From: Luteococcus sanguinis | Lineage (GTDB): Bacteria; Actinomycetota; Actinomycetes; Propionibacteriales; Propionibacteriaceae | NCBI RefSeq assembly: GCF_039527675.1 | Contig: NZ_BAAAKI010000004.1 | Span: 372,001 to 436,000 of the forward strand | Length of the DNA stretch: 64,000 bases | Direction: 5' to 3' | Shown: piece by piece, positions 1 through 7,176 of the stretch | How the letters are laid out: every line of letters begins with the position of its first letter | Numbering within the stretch: position 1 is the first letter of the stretch | Notes under the pieces: generated by a model | The model's database searches: none | What the model was told of the DNA's origin: nothing | Seen by the model: the letters and a program-made list of their open reading frames with translations, nothing else | Position numbers and translations under genes: made by a program

Positions 1-70
1 CCGGCTTGGGCACGGTCCGCCACGAGCCGGCGTGGGCCGAGCGCAGCTGCCGGGCCGATAGGGTTGGCCG

Positions 71-661
71 GTGACCTATCGTGTCGTCGTACTCGTGTCC
101 GGTAGCGGGACCCTCCTGCAGTCCTTGGTGGATGCTCGAGACGACGGACGGCTGCACGCCGAGTTGGTGGCCGTGGGTGCGGACGTCGAGTGCGAGGGCA
201 TCGCCCGCGCCCGGCGCGCAGGCATTCCCACCTTCGTCCAGCCGATGGGCAAGCTCGCCCGCCGTGGCACCCCCGAGCGCGTCTCCTGGGACGCTGCCCT
301 GGCTGACGAGGTCGCCGCCCACCAGCCCGACCTGATCGTCTCGGCCGGTTTCATGAAGCTCTTCGACGCGCCCTTCATGGAGCGCTTCCAGGGACGGATC
401 ATCAACACCCACCCCGCCCTGTTGCCCGCCTTCCCGGGTGCACACGCCGTCCGCGATTCTCTGGCCGCGGGAGCCACCGAGACCGGTGCCTCCATCTTCT
501 GGGTCAACGACGGTGTCGACACCGGCGAGCTGATCGCCCAGTGTCCCGTTCCGGTCGAACCGGACGACGACGAGGCCACCCTGCACGAACGGATCAAGGT
601 CGTCGAGCGTGCCCTGCTCGTCGACGTCATCAACCAATTGGCTGAGGAGAACGACCGATGA
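71..661 (+). CDS. purN: Phosphoribosylglycinamide formyltransferase PurN
   Basis: PurN transfers the formyl group of 10-formyl-THF to GAR in cytoplasmic purine synthesis. The 196-residue length is usual. The loop VSGSGT (about 9-14), the catalytic block NTHPALLPAFPGAH (about 114-127) and GVDTGELIAQ (about 147-156) fit the family. The GTG start is chosen because the -10-like TAGGGT at 59-64 lies 6 nt upstream with no Shine-Dalgarno, which suggests a leaderless mRNA. Its stop overlaps the purH start (ATGA), so the two form one operon. The first 58 bases of the window hold no gene I can assign. Confidence 0.95.
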   Translation: MTYRVVVLVSGSGTLLQSLVDARDDGRLHAELVAVGADVECEGIARARRAGIPTFVQPMGKLARRGTPERVSWDAALADEVAAHQPDLIVSAGFMKLFDAPFMERFQGRIINTHPALLPAFPGAHAVRDSLAAGATETGASIFWVNDGVDTGELIAQCPVPVEPDDDEATLHERIKVVERALLVDVINQLAEENDR

Positions 662-2220
662 ATGCCGACCGTATCGAGATCAAGCGCGCGCTGGTGAGCG
701 TGTACGACAAGACCGGGCTGGTGGAGTTGGGCCAGGCCCTGGCCGCCGCCGGGGTGGAACTGGTGTCCACCGGCGGCTCGTACAAGGCGCTGACCGATGC
801 TGGGCTGCAGGTCACCGAGGTCAGCGAGCTGACCGGCTTCCCCGAGTGCCTGGACGGCCGCGTGAAGACCCTGCACCCCAAGGTGCACGCCGGCATCCTC
901 GCCGACCGCCGCCTCGAGTCCCACGTCAACCAGCTGGACGAACTGGGCGTGGCCCCCTTCGACCTGGTCGTGTCGAACCTCTACCCCTTCACCCAGACGG
1001 TCGCCTCCGGCGCCAGCGCAGACGAGTGCGTGGAGCAGATCGACATCGGTGGCCCGTCCATGGTGCGCGCCGCCGCCAAGAACCACCCCAGCGTCGCGAT
1101 CATCACCTCACCCGACCAGTACGGCCTGCTGACCGAGGCCCTCGCTGCCGGTGGCTTCACCTACGACCAGCGCAAGCAGCTGGCTGCGGCGGCCTTCGTG
1201 CACACCGCGAGCTACGACGTCGCCGTCGCCAGCTGGATGGGCAATGTGCTCACCGACACCAGCGAGGGTTCGGGCTTCCCGGGCTGGGTCGGTGCGACCT
1301 GGTCCAAGCAGGCCTCCCTGCGCTATGGCGAGAACTCCCACCAGTCCGCCGCCCTGTACCGCAATGGTCACGGCGATGCCGGCCTGGCCGGTGCCGAGCA
1401 GTTCGGCGGCAAGGAGATGAGCTACAACAACTACGTCGACACCGACGCCGCCCGTCGTGCCGCCTTCGACTTCGACGAGCCCGCCGTCGCGATCATCAAG
1501 CACGCCAATCCCTGCGGCATTGCCGTGGGAGCCGACATCGCCGAGGCCCACCGCCGCGCGCACGACTGCGACCCGCTGAGCGCCTTCGGTGGCGTGATCG
1601 CCACCAACCGTCCCGTCTCGGTGGCGCTGGCCGAGCAGGTCAAGCCGATCTTCACCGAGGTGATCGTCGCCCCCGACTACGAGCCCGGTGCGCTGGAGGT
1701 ACTGCAGACCAAGAAGAACCTGCGCATCCTCAAGGCCGAGGCGCCCAGCGCTGGTGGCGTCGAGACCCGCAACATCGACGGCGGCATGCTGATGCAGCAC
1801 ACCGACGCCTTCCAGGGCGAGGGCGACGACCCCACCAACTGGACGCTGGCCGCTGGTCCGGCCGCCGACGAGCAGACGCTGGCCGACCTGGCCTTCGCCT
1901 GGAAGGCCTGCCGTTCGGTCAAGTCCAATGCGATCCTGCTTGCCAGCGACGGCGCGTCCGTCGGTGTCGGCATGGGCCAGGTGAACCGTGTCGACTCCTG
2001 CAAGCTGGCCGTCGAGCGCGCCGGGGAACGCGCTGCCGGTTCGGTCGCCGCGTCCGATGCCTTCTTCCCCTTCAGCGATGGTCCCGCGATCCTCATCGAC
2101 GGGGGAGTGAAGGCCATCGTGCAGCCCGGCGGCTCCATCCGGGACGACGAGACGATCGCCCTGTGCAACGAGAAGGGCATCTCGCTCTACCTCACCGGCA
2201 CCCGGCACTTCTTCCACTGA
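658..2220 (+). CDS. purH: Bifunctional AICAR transformylase/IMP cyclohydrolase PurH
   Basis: PurH performs the last two steps of IMP synthesis: formylation of AICAR with 10-formyl-THF, then ring closure. It has 520 residues, as usual. An MGS-like cyclohydrolase domain occupies about 1-150 and the transformylase domain the rest. KHANPCG (about 281-287), FGGVIATNRP (about 310-319) and the C-terminal GTRHFF are typical. The ATG overlaps the purN stop, indicating translational coupling. I see no clear intrinsic terminator after the stop. Confidence 0.97.
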   Translation: MNADRIEIKRALVSVYDKTGLVELGQALAAAGVELVSTGGSYKALTDAGLQVTEVSELTGFPECLDGRVKTLHPKVHAGILADRRLESHVNQLDELGVAPFDLVVSNLYPFTQTVASGASADECVEQIDIGGPSMVRAAAKNHPSVAIITSPDQYGLLTEALAAGGFTYDQRKQLAAAAFVHTASYDVAVASWMGNVLTDTSEGSGFPGWVGATWSKQASLRYGENSHQSAALYRNGHGDAGLAGAEQFGGKEMSYNNYVDTDAARRAAFDFDEPAVAIIKHANPCGIAVGADIAEAHRRAHDCDPLSAFGGVIATNRPVSVALAEQVKPIFTEVIVAPDYEPGALEVLQTKKNLRILKAEAPSAGGVETRNIDGGMLMQHTDAFQGEGDDPTNWTLAAGPAADEQTLADLAFAWKACRSVKSNAILLASDGASVGVGMGQVNRVDSCKLAVERAGERAAGSVAASDAFFPFSDGPAILIDGGVKAIVQPGGSIRDDETIALCNEKGISLYLTGTRHFFH

Positions 2221-2381
2221 GCAACCAGCCCGTGTCAGGCGCGCACGGCCCGGCACTCGTCGGGCAGCGGCTCGTCGTCTTGTCGACACTGGGCCCAGTG
2301 CAGGTGGTGGCCCGGGCGGAACGACGAGCACTGCATCACGTCGCACACGGAAAGCACTTACGTCCGCGTGGACTCACCCCG

Positions 2382-2509
2382 CCCCGTCCTTGGCCCGCCG
2401 GTCGGTGGGACGGGGTCTTCTCCGGAGGGCACCCAGGGAGTTGAATCCCAGTGTCGGCGACGCGATTGCCGCCAGCCCACGTCCGCAGGCGGGCGGGCGG
2501 AGTCCCACC
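2382..2509 (+). ncRNA. Candidate structured leader RNA upstream of folD
   Basis: This lies in the 431 bp gene-free stretch 2221-2651. GGTGGGAC (2404-2411) pairs perfectly with GTCCCACC (2502-2509), enclosing about 90 nt with a smaller hairpin GGGA/TCCC. The same GGGAC strand can instead pair upstream: CCCCGTCC (2382-2389) with GGACGGGG (2408-2415). Two mutually exclusive stems are typical of regulatory leaders, but GC-rich DNA forms such pairs by chance. I could not match it to the ZTP, THF, cobalamin, SAM, FMN or TPP consensus. A possible -10 for a later start is TAGGGT at 2564-2569. The rest of the stretch shows nothing assignable. Confidence 0.3.
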
Positions 2510-2651
2510 ATGCCCCGGCACAACCCGAGCGCTGGTCATCAGGCAGTGCGCTATGGCCGCTAGTAGGGTGGCCATGCTGGCCAGCCGCGGTGTTCCCGTC
2601 ATGATGTGCCAGACGCGAGGTACCTGCCCCGATTCCTGCCAAGGAGAGCAC

Positions 2652-3512
2652 ATGACAGCCGATAGGATCGACGGATTGGCCGTCGCCGCCCAGATCAAGG
2701 ACGAGCTCGCGGTGCGCGTCGCCGCTCTGCGGGAGAAGGGCATCGTCCCCGGCCTCGGCACCGTGCTGGTGGGGTCTGATCCCGGCAGCCAGATCTACGT
2801 CGGTGGCAAGCACAAGGACTGCGCCCAGGTGGGCATCGAGTCCATCCGCGTCGACCTCCCCGACGACACCACCCAGGCCCAGCTCGAGGAAGCGATTCAC
2901 GCCCTCAACGAGAACCCGGCCTGCACCGGCTACATCGTCCAGCTGCCGCTACCCAAGGGCCTGGACGAGAATGCAGCGCTGGCCCTGATCGACCCCGACA
3001 AGGATGCCGATGGCCTGGCTCCCGCCAGCCTGGGCAAGCTCGTTCTCAACGAGGCCGGCCCGCTGCCTTGCACCCCGCGTGGCATCGTCGAACTGCTGCG
3101 CCGCCATGACGTCGAGCTCAATGGTGCCGAGGTCTGCGTCGTCGGCCGCGGGACCACCGTCGGACGTCCGCTGGGGCTGCTGCTCACCCGCAAGTCGGAG
3201 AATGCGACGGTCACCCTGTGCCACACCGGCACCAAGGACCTCGCCGCCCACACCCAGGCAGCGGACATCGTGATCGCTGCGGTCGGACGGACGGGTTTCC
3301 TGACCGCCGACATGGTCAAGCCCGGCGCGGTGGTCGTGGACGTGGGCGTCACCCGCGTGGACGGCAAGCCGGCTGGCGACGTGCACCCGGACGTGTGGGA
3401 GGTGGCCTCGATGGTCACGCCCAACCCTGGTGGGGTCGGGCCGATGACCCGCGCGATGCTGCTCAGCAATGTCATCGACCGGGCCGAACAGATGGCCGCC
3501 GGACAGGCCTGA
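2652..3512 (+). CDS. folD: Methylene-THF dehydrogenase/methenyl-THF cyclohydrolase FolD
   Basis: FolD oxidises 5,10-methylene-THF with NADP and hydrolyses the product to 10-formyl-THF, the cofactor used by PurN and PurH upstream. At 286 residues it has normal length. The YVGGK motif (Tyr about 49, Lys about 53), the nucleotide-binding GRGTTVGRP (about 166) and PGGVGPMT (about 258) are present. The ATG is chosen for AAGGAG at 2641-2646. The frame stays open upstream to ATG 2574, but that region looks like leader. A DUF3017 gene follows 3 bp after the stop. Confidence 0.96.
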   Translation: MTADRIDGLAVAAQIKDELAVRVAALREKGIVPGLGTVLVGSDPGSQIYVGGKHKDCAQVGIESIRVDLPDDTTQAQLEEAIHALNENPACTGYIVQLPLPKGLDENAALALIDPDKDADGLAPASLGKLVLNEAGPLPCTPRGIVELLRRHDVELNGAEVCVVGRGTTVGRPLGLLLTRKSENATVTLCHTGTKDLAAHTQAADIVIAAVGRTGFLTADMVKPGAVVVDVGVTRVDGKPAGDVHPDVWEVASMVTPNPGGVGPMTRAMLLSNVIDRAEQMAAGQA

Positions 3513-3515
3513 GCC

Positions 3516-3872
3516 GTGCCCGACCAGGCAAGCGCCGGCTCACTCGGCCCCACCGAAGCGCCCGCTGAGAAGGATTCGGCGATCAGCCGGATGACCCAGT
3601 CGGCAGCCGAGCACACCTTGAACCAGTGGCCGTTGCTGGTGGTGCTGGGCCTTTTGTCGATCGGGCTGGGCATCACCGCGGCGGGGCACTGGCGCCGCGG
3701 TGCCTTTGCCATGGGCTGCGCGGTGTTGCTGGCGGGAGGCTTCCGCGTCTTCCTGCCCACCCGGGTGGCGGGGCTGTTGTGCGTCCGGTCGCGCTGGTTC
3801 GACAGCGCGCTGCTACTGGGGATGGCGACGGCGATGCTGGCGCTGACCTTCTTCGTCCCGCATTCTCGCTGA
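3516..3872 (+). CDS. DUF3017 membrane protein
   Basis: A 118-residue protein with a polar N-terminus (about 1-35) and three predicted membrane segments at about 38-58, 62-80 and 95-115. DUF3017 proteins commonly follow folD and precede malate dehydrogenase in actinobacteria, and the order here is the same. The GTG start lies 3 bp after the folD stop, so it is co-transcribed. No biochemical role is known to me. Family assignment rests on size, topology and context. Confidence 0.7.
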   Translation: MPDQASAGSLGPTEAPAEKDSAISRMTQSAAEHTLNQWPLLVVLGLLSIGLGITAAGHWRRGAFAMGCAVLLAGGFRVFLPTRVAGLLCVRSRWFDSALLLGMATAMLALTFFVPHSR

Positions 3873-3944
3873 GCTGGCCACCGGCCCGCGGCAAGCTCGG
3901 GAATCGTGGTCTGGGCTCGCGTCCGTCATGTGGGTGGGCAGCAG

Positions 3945-3974
3945 GAAGGCCCTCACCGGGTGGTGAGGGCCTTC
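3945..3974. terminator. Bidirectional terminator hairpin
   Basis: A perfect 13 bp stem (GAAGGCCCTCACC with its complement) with loop GGGT lies between the convergent DUF3017 and mdh genes, 20 bp from the mdh stop. Both ends carry short TTC/GAA tails. It probably serves both directions. Confidence 0.8.
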
Positions 3975-3994
3975 GTGCACTGTTGCGGATTGGG

Positions 3995-4981
3995 TCAGAT
4001 GAGGCCCAGCTCGGTGACGGCCTTCTTCTCGTCGACCAGTTCGGCGACGGAGGCGTCGATCTTGCCGCGGCTGAACTCGTTGATGTCCAGGCCCTGGACG
4101 ATCTCCCACTTTCCGTCCTTGATGGTCACCGGGAAGGAGGACACCAGGCCCTCCTCGACGCCGTAGGAGCCGTCCGAGACGACGGCCATCGAGACCCAGT
4201 CGTTCTCGGGGGTGCCGAGCGCCCAGTCGTGCATGCAGGAGACAGTCGCGTTGGCGGCCGATGCGCGGGACGACAGACCGGTGGCGTCGATGATCGCGGC
4301 GCCACGCTTGGCCACGGTCGGGATGAAGTAGTCCTCGATCCAGGCCTGGTCGTTGATCTGCTCGGCGATCGACTTGCCGTTGGCCTCGGCATTGAACAGG
4401 TCGGGGTACTGGGTGGCGGAGTGGTTGCCCCAGATGGTCATCTTCTTGACGTCGTTGACCGAGATACCCAGCTTCTGCGCGGCCTGCGCCTTGGCGCGGT
4501 CCTGGTCGAGGCGGGTCAGCGCGGCGAACTGCTCCTTGGGGATGTCGGGAGCATTGCTCAGGGCGATCAGTGCGTTGGTGTTGGCGGGGTTGCCCGTCAC
4601 GAGCACCTTCACGTCGTCGGCGGCCACGTCGTTGAGGGCCTTGCCCTGGGCGGTGAAGATGGCACCGTTGGCGCTGAGCAGGTCGCCACGCTCCATGCCG
4701 GCCTTGCGGGGCATCGCGCCGACGAGCATGGCCATGTTGACCCCGTCGAAGACCTTCTTGGGATCGTCGCCGATCTCGATCTTGGCGAGGTTCGGGAATG
4801 CGCAGTCGTCGAGCTCCATGACGACGCCCTCCAGGGCCTTCAGCGCGGGGGTGATCTCCAGCAGGCGCAACTCGACCGGGGTGTCACCCAGCAAGGCACC
4901 ACTGGCGATGCGGAACAGGAGGCTGTAGCAGATCTGGCCGGCGGCGCCGGTGACTGCTACCTTGACGGGGGTCTTGCTCAC
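3995..4981 (-). CDS. mdh: Malate dehydrogenase
   Basis: NAD-dependent interconversion of malate and oxaloacetate in the TCA cycle, and in the propionate-forming pathway if the host is a propionibacterium. It has 328 residues. TGAAGQI (11-17) is the Rossmann loop, MPRKAGMER carries the substrate-binding arginines, and IWGNHS (about 184-189) contains the catalytic histidine. This is the LDH-like MDH group that keeps TGAAGQI. The GTG start is preceded by an AAGGAAG ribosome site. On this strand a TAGGCT box at 5074-5069 could be the promoter -10. Confidence 0.96.
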   Translation of the reverse strand: MSKTPVKVAVTGAAGQICYSLLFRIASGALLGDTPVELRLLEITPALKALEGVVMELDDCAFPNLAKIEIGDDPKKVFDGVNMAMLVGAMPRKAGMERGDLLSANGAIFTAQGKALNDVAADDVKVLVTGNPANTNALIALSNAPDIPKEQFAALTRLDQDRAKAQAAQKLGISVNDVKKMTIWGNHSATQYPDLFNAEANGKSIAEQINDQAWIEDYFIPTVAKRGAAIIDATGLSSRASAANATVSCMHDWALGTPENDWVSMAVVSDGSYGVEEGLVSSFPVTIKDGKWEIVQGLDINEFSRGKIDASVAELVDEKKAVTELGLI

Positions 4982-5269
4982 GGTGTTCTTCCTTCTCTCG
5001 AGGTGGCGCGGTCAGGCGCGAGCGAAGGGAGTACGGCTCTCGTCCCTCGACGCCGAACGGACATGCCGAGCCTATCGCGGTGGACGGGGGGGCTGCGACT
5101 CGACCGGGGTACTGCGAGAACGTCCGCGATGACGTACTGCCGTGTGCACCTACGTGCGCCGCCAGACGGCCCATCGGGAGAATCCGCCAGATATTGGGGC
5201 CCGCCCGCTCCCATCCCCCGCGCGCGTGCGAGGGTAGGGACACCAAACACCTACAGGATTGAGACAAAA

Positions 5270-6334
5270 ATGACGAAGATCGCGGTGCTCGGTGCCGGCG
5301 TGATGGCCACCGCCCTGACCGTCCCCCTGGCCGACAATGGGCATGACGTCCACCTGGTGGGCACCCACCTCGACGAGGCGATCATCGACTCGATCGCCGC
5401 CAACCACGTGCACCCCGTGCTCGAGGTCGAGATCCCCAGCAATGTCATTCCGCACCAGTTGGCCGACGCCGAGGCCGCCTTTGCCGACGCCGAGGTCGTC
5501 ATGGTGGGCGTCAACTCCTTCGGCATCGACTGGGCCGGCGAGCAGTTGGCCCGCCTGCTGAAGCCGGGCCAGCGCGTCATCGTGATCACCAAGGGCATGC
5601 GCGCCGACGAGGACGGGACGTTGCACATCCTGCCCGAGGTGCTGCAGGCTGCCGTCGGCGACCTGGCCGGTCAGGTTCCGTGGGCCGCCATCGTCGGCCC
5701 CTCCATCGCCGGCGAGCTCGCTGTGCGTCGCGACACCTGCGTGAACTTCGCCTCCACCGATCTGGAGAATGCCGAATTCCTCGCCAAGCTCTTCCGAACC
5801 AGCTATTACCACGTGTGGCCCGCCACCGACTTCGTCGGCTGCGAGGTCGGTGCCGCGACCAAGAATGTCTACGCCTTCGGCATGGGCTTCGCGAACGGCA
5901 TCTTGGAGAAGATGGGCCCCGAGGCCTCGAAGAAGTACGTCATGTACAACTACTCCGCCGCGCTGTTCGGGCAGGGCTCGATCGAGCTCAAGGACTTCAT
6001 CGAGATGATGGGAGGCGACCGCGCCACCGGTGACGGTCTCGGCGGCGTCGGCGACATGTGGGTCACCTCGGCCGGCGGCCGCAATGTCCGCGCTGGCGGC
6101 TTCGTCGGCCAGGGCGTGCCCTTCTCCGAGGTGCGCGACGTACACATGAAGGGCATCACCCTCGAGGGCGTCGCCGCGATCCGCGTGATCGGCGAGGCGC
6201 TGGAGAAGCTGACCGCCCGTGGCGTGGTCTCGGCCGAGAAGTTCCCGCTGTGCCGCTTCCTGTACGACATCGTCGCCAAGGATGCCCCGCTCGAGGTGCC
6301 GTGGGACACCTTCTACGGCGGCATCAAGAACTGA
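5270..6334 (+). CDS. gpsA: NAD(P)-dependent glycerol-3-phosphate dehydrogenase
   Basis: Reduces dihydroxyacetone phosphate to sn-glycerol 3-phosphate for phospholipid synthesis. It has 354 residues. The N-terminal Rossmann loop LGAGVMA (7-13) and the all-alpha C-terminal half with VGAATKNVYAFGMG (Lys about 198 as catalytic base) fit the GpsA family. The ATG at 5270 follows a weak AGGA; upstream in-frame starts would add unrelated sequence. It is divergent from mdh across 288 bp that contain both promoters but nothing else I recognise. The sequence is somewhat divergent from textbook GpsA, so a related polyol-phosphate substrate cannot be excluded. Confidence 0.88.
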   Translation: MTKIAVLGAGVMATALTVPLADNGHDVHLVGTHLDEAIIDSIAANHVHPVLEVEIPSNVIPHQLADAEAAFADAEVVMVGVNSFGIDWAGEQLARLLKPGQRVIVITKGMRADEDGTLHILPEVLQAAVGDLAGQVPWAAIVGPSIAGELAVRRDTCVNFASTDLENAEFLAKLFRTSYYHVWPATDFVGCEVGAATKNVYAFGMGFANGILEKMGPEASKKYVMYNYSAALFGQGSIELKDFIEMMGGDRATGDGLGGVGDMWVTSAGGRNVRAGGFVGQGVPFSEVRDVHMKGITLEGVAAIRVIGEALEKLTARGVVSAEKFPLCRFLYDIVAKDAPLEVPWDTFYGGIKN

Positions 6335-6359
6335 TCGTCGCTCTTCTGCACGACACGAC

Positions 6360-6395
6360 GAACGGGCCCGCTCCCTGGGGGAGCCGGCCCGTTCG
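6360..6395. terminator. Terminator hairpin after gpsA
   Basis: The arms GAACGGGCC and GGCCCGTTC plus inner CTCCC/GGGAG form a long interrupted stem between the convergent gpsA and lysozyme-like genes. It can act in both directions. Confidence 0.75.
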
Positions 6396-6418
6396 CTGCT
6401 GTGGGTGGGTGACGCCGC

Positions 6419-6961
6419 TCAGGCGTAGAGCTTGAACACCTTGTTCGCATTGCGGATGCGGGTGCCGTTGGCGCAGTAGCGCGGCGCGCAGCGCTCGTAG
6501 TAGGCGGAGAAGCTCATCGTTGCGGCTGCCGTCGTCTTCGTGGCACGCAGTTTCTTCAGCGCACGCTTCTCGCTGCCGTTGAGCTCCACCCAGACGAAGT
6601 CGAGCTGGGTGCGCAGGGCATAGGGGCTGCGCTTGGTCTTGCTGGCGTAACGGACGAGCTGGGACCAGCGGGAGCCGCGCGACCACTGCGCGATGCCCAT
6701 GCCGGGGCCGCCGTACTGGCGGGCCTTCGGGTTGATCGGGCTACCCGACTCCTGCATGAAGTTGCCGACGACCGCGGCCGACTGCTGCCGGGTCAGGCCC
6801 TTTGTCACGAAGTAGTTGTAGGCCACTTGGTTGTTGCTCAGTACGCGGGCGGACGCGGTGATCGTCGAGGCCTCGGCGGTGGTGGGGGCGGCGGTCATGG
6901 TGCCGAGGGCGACGGCTGCGCCGACCGCGACGGCGGTCAGGGCGGTGGTGCTGCGGGGCAT
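6419..6961 (-). CDS. Secreted phage-tail-lysozyme-like protein
   Basis: A 180-residue exported protein. Residues 1-30 form a signal peptide (MPRS, then an Ala/Val/Thr-rich core ending near TAEAS). The rest matches the phage-tail-type lysozyme fold: NQVAYNYFVTKGLT, AAVVGNFMQESG with the candidate catalytic Glu, and YGGPGMGIAQWSRGSRW. It probably cleaves peptidoglycan in wall remodelling. The ATG is preceded by AAGGA (spacing about 8); the frame runs upstream to 7009, but that would bury the signal peptide. There is no phage gene nearby, so it looks like a host gene. Confidence 0.75.
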   Translation of the reverse strand: MPRSTTALTAVAVGAAVALGTMTAAPTTAEASTITASARVLSNNQVAYNYFVTKGLTRQQSAAVVGNFMQESGSPINPKARQYGGPGMGIAQWSRGSRWSQLVRYASKTKRSPYALRTQLDFVWVELNGSEKRALKKLRATKTTAAATMSFSAYYERCAPRYCANGTRIRNANKVFKLYA

Positions 6962-7031
6962 CGTGAAATCCTTCGTGCCCCACGGAGCGAGGGGGCTTCT
7001 TGGCCACATCTAGGGCCGAAGAAGAGCTTAC

Positions 7032-7077
7032 GAGAGAGTGAACGAATACTGATAATTCTCAGTTTCAAGGCTCTCTC
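7032..7077. promoter_or_regulatory. Nested palindrome upstream of the lysozyme-like gene
   Basis: An AT-rich island contains ACTGA-N6-TCAGT (7048-7063) nested inside TGAA/TTCA and GAGAGAG (7032-7038)/CTCTCTC (7071-7077), all centred on nearly the same point. On the minus strand TTGAAA overlaps it and could be a -35. It sits about 70-115 bp upstream of the minus-strand start at 6961, where an operator would be expected. Confidence 0.45.
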
Positions 7078-7110
7078 AGGTCGGTCTTCGTGAGCTTCAG
7101 GCCCGAGTAA

Positions 7111-7133
7111 NNNNNNNNNNNNNNNNNNNNNNN
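7111..7133. other. Run of 23 N
   Basis: Undetermined bases lie 43 bp beyond the actP stop, where that gene's terminator would be expected. Confidence 0.99.
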
Positions 7134-7176
7134 CGAGGGGGGCGGCCGGGTCGGTGGAGCGGTGGAGCGGGTTGCG

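Noticed and set aside
2404..2509. Assigning the folD leader to the cobalamin or ZTP riboswitch
   Set aside because: GACGCG and AGTCC-like pieces resemble cobalamin boxes, but the conserved core is absent, and the ZTP consensus is missing. Kept only as an unassigned structure.
2574..2651. Earlier in-frame folD start at ATG 2574
   Set aside because: The added residues do not resemble FolD, and AAGGAG precedes ATG 2652 at good spacing.
6419..6961. Prophage remnant suggested by the lysozyme-like gene
   Set aside because: It has a signal peptide and no other phage genes nearby.
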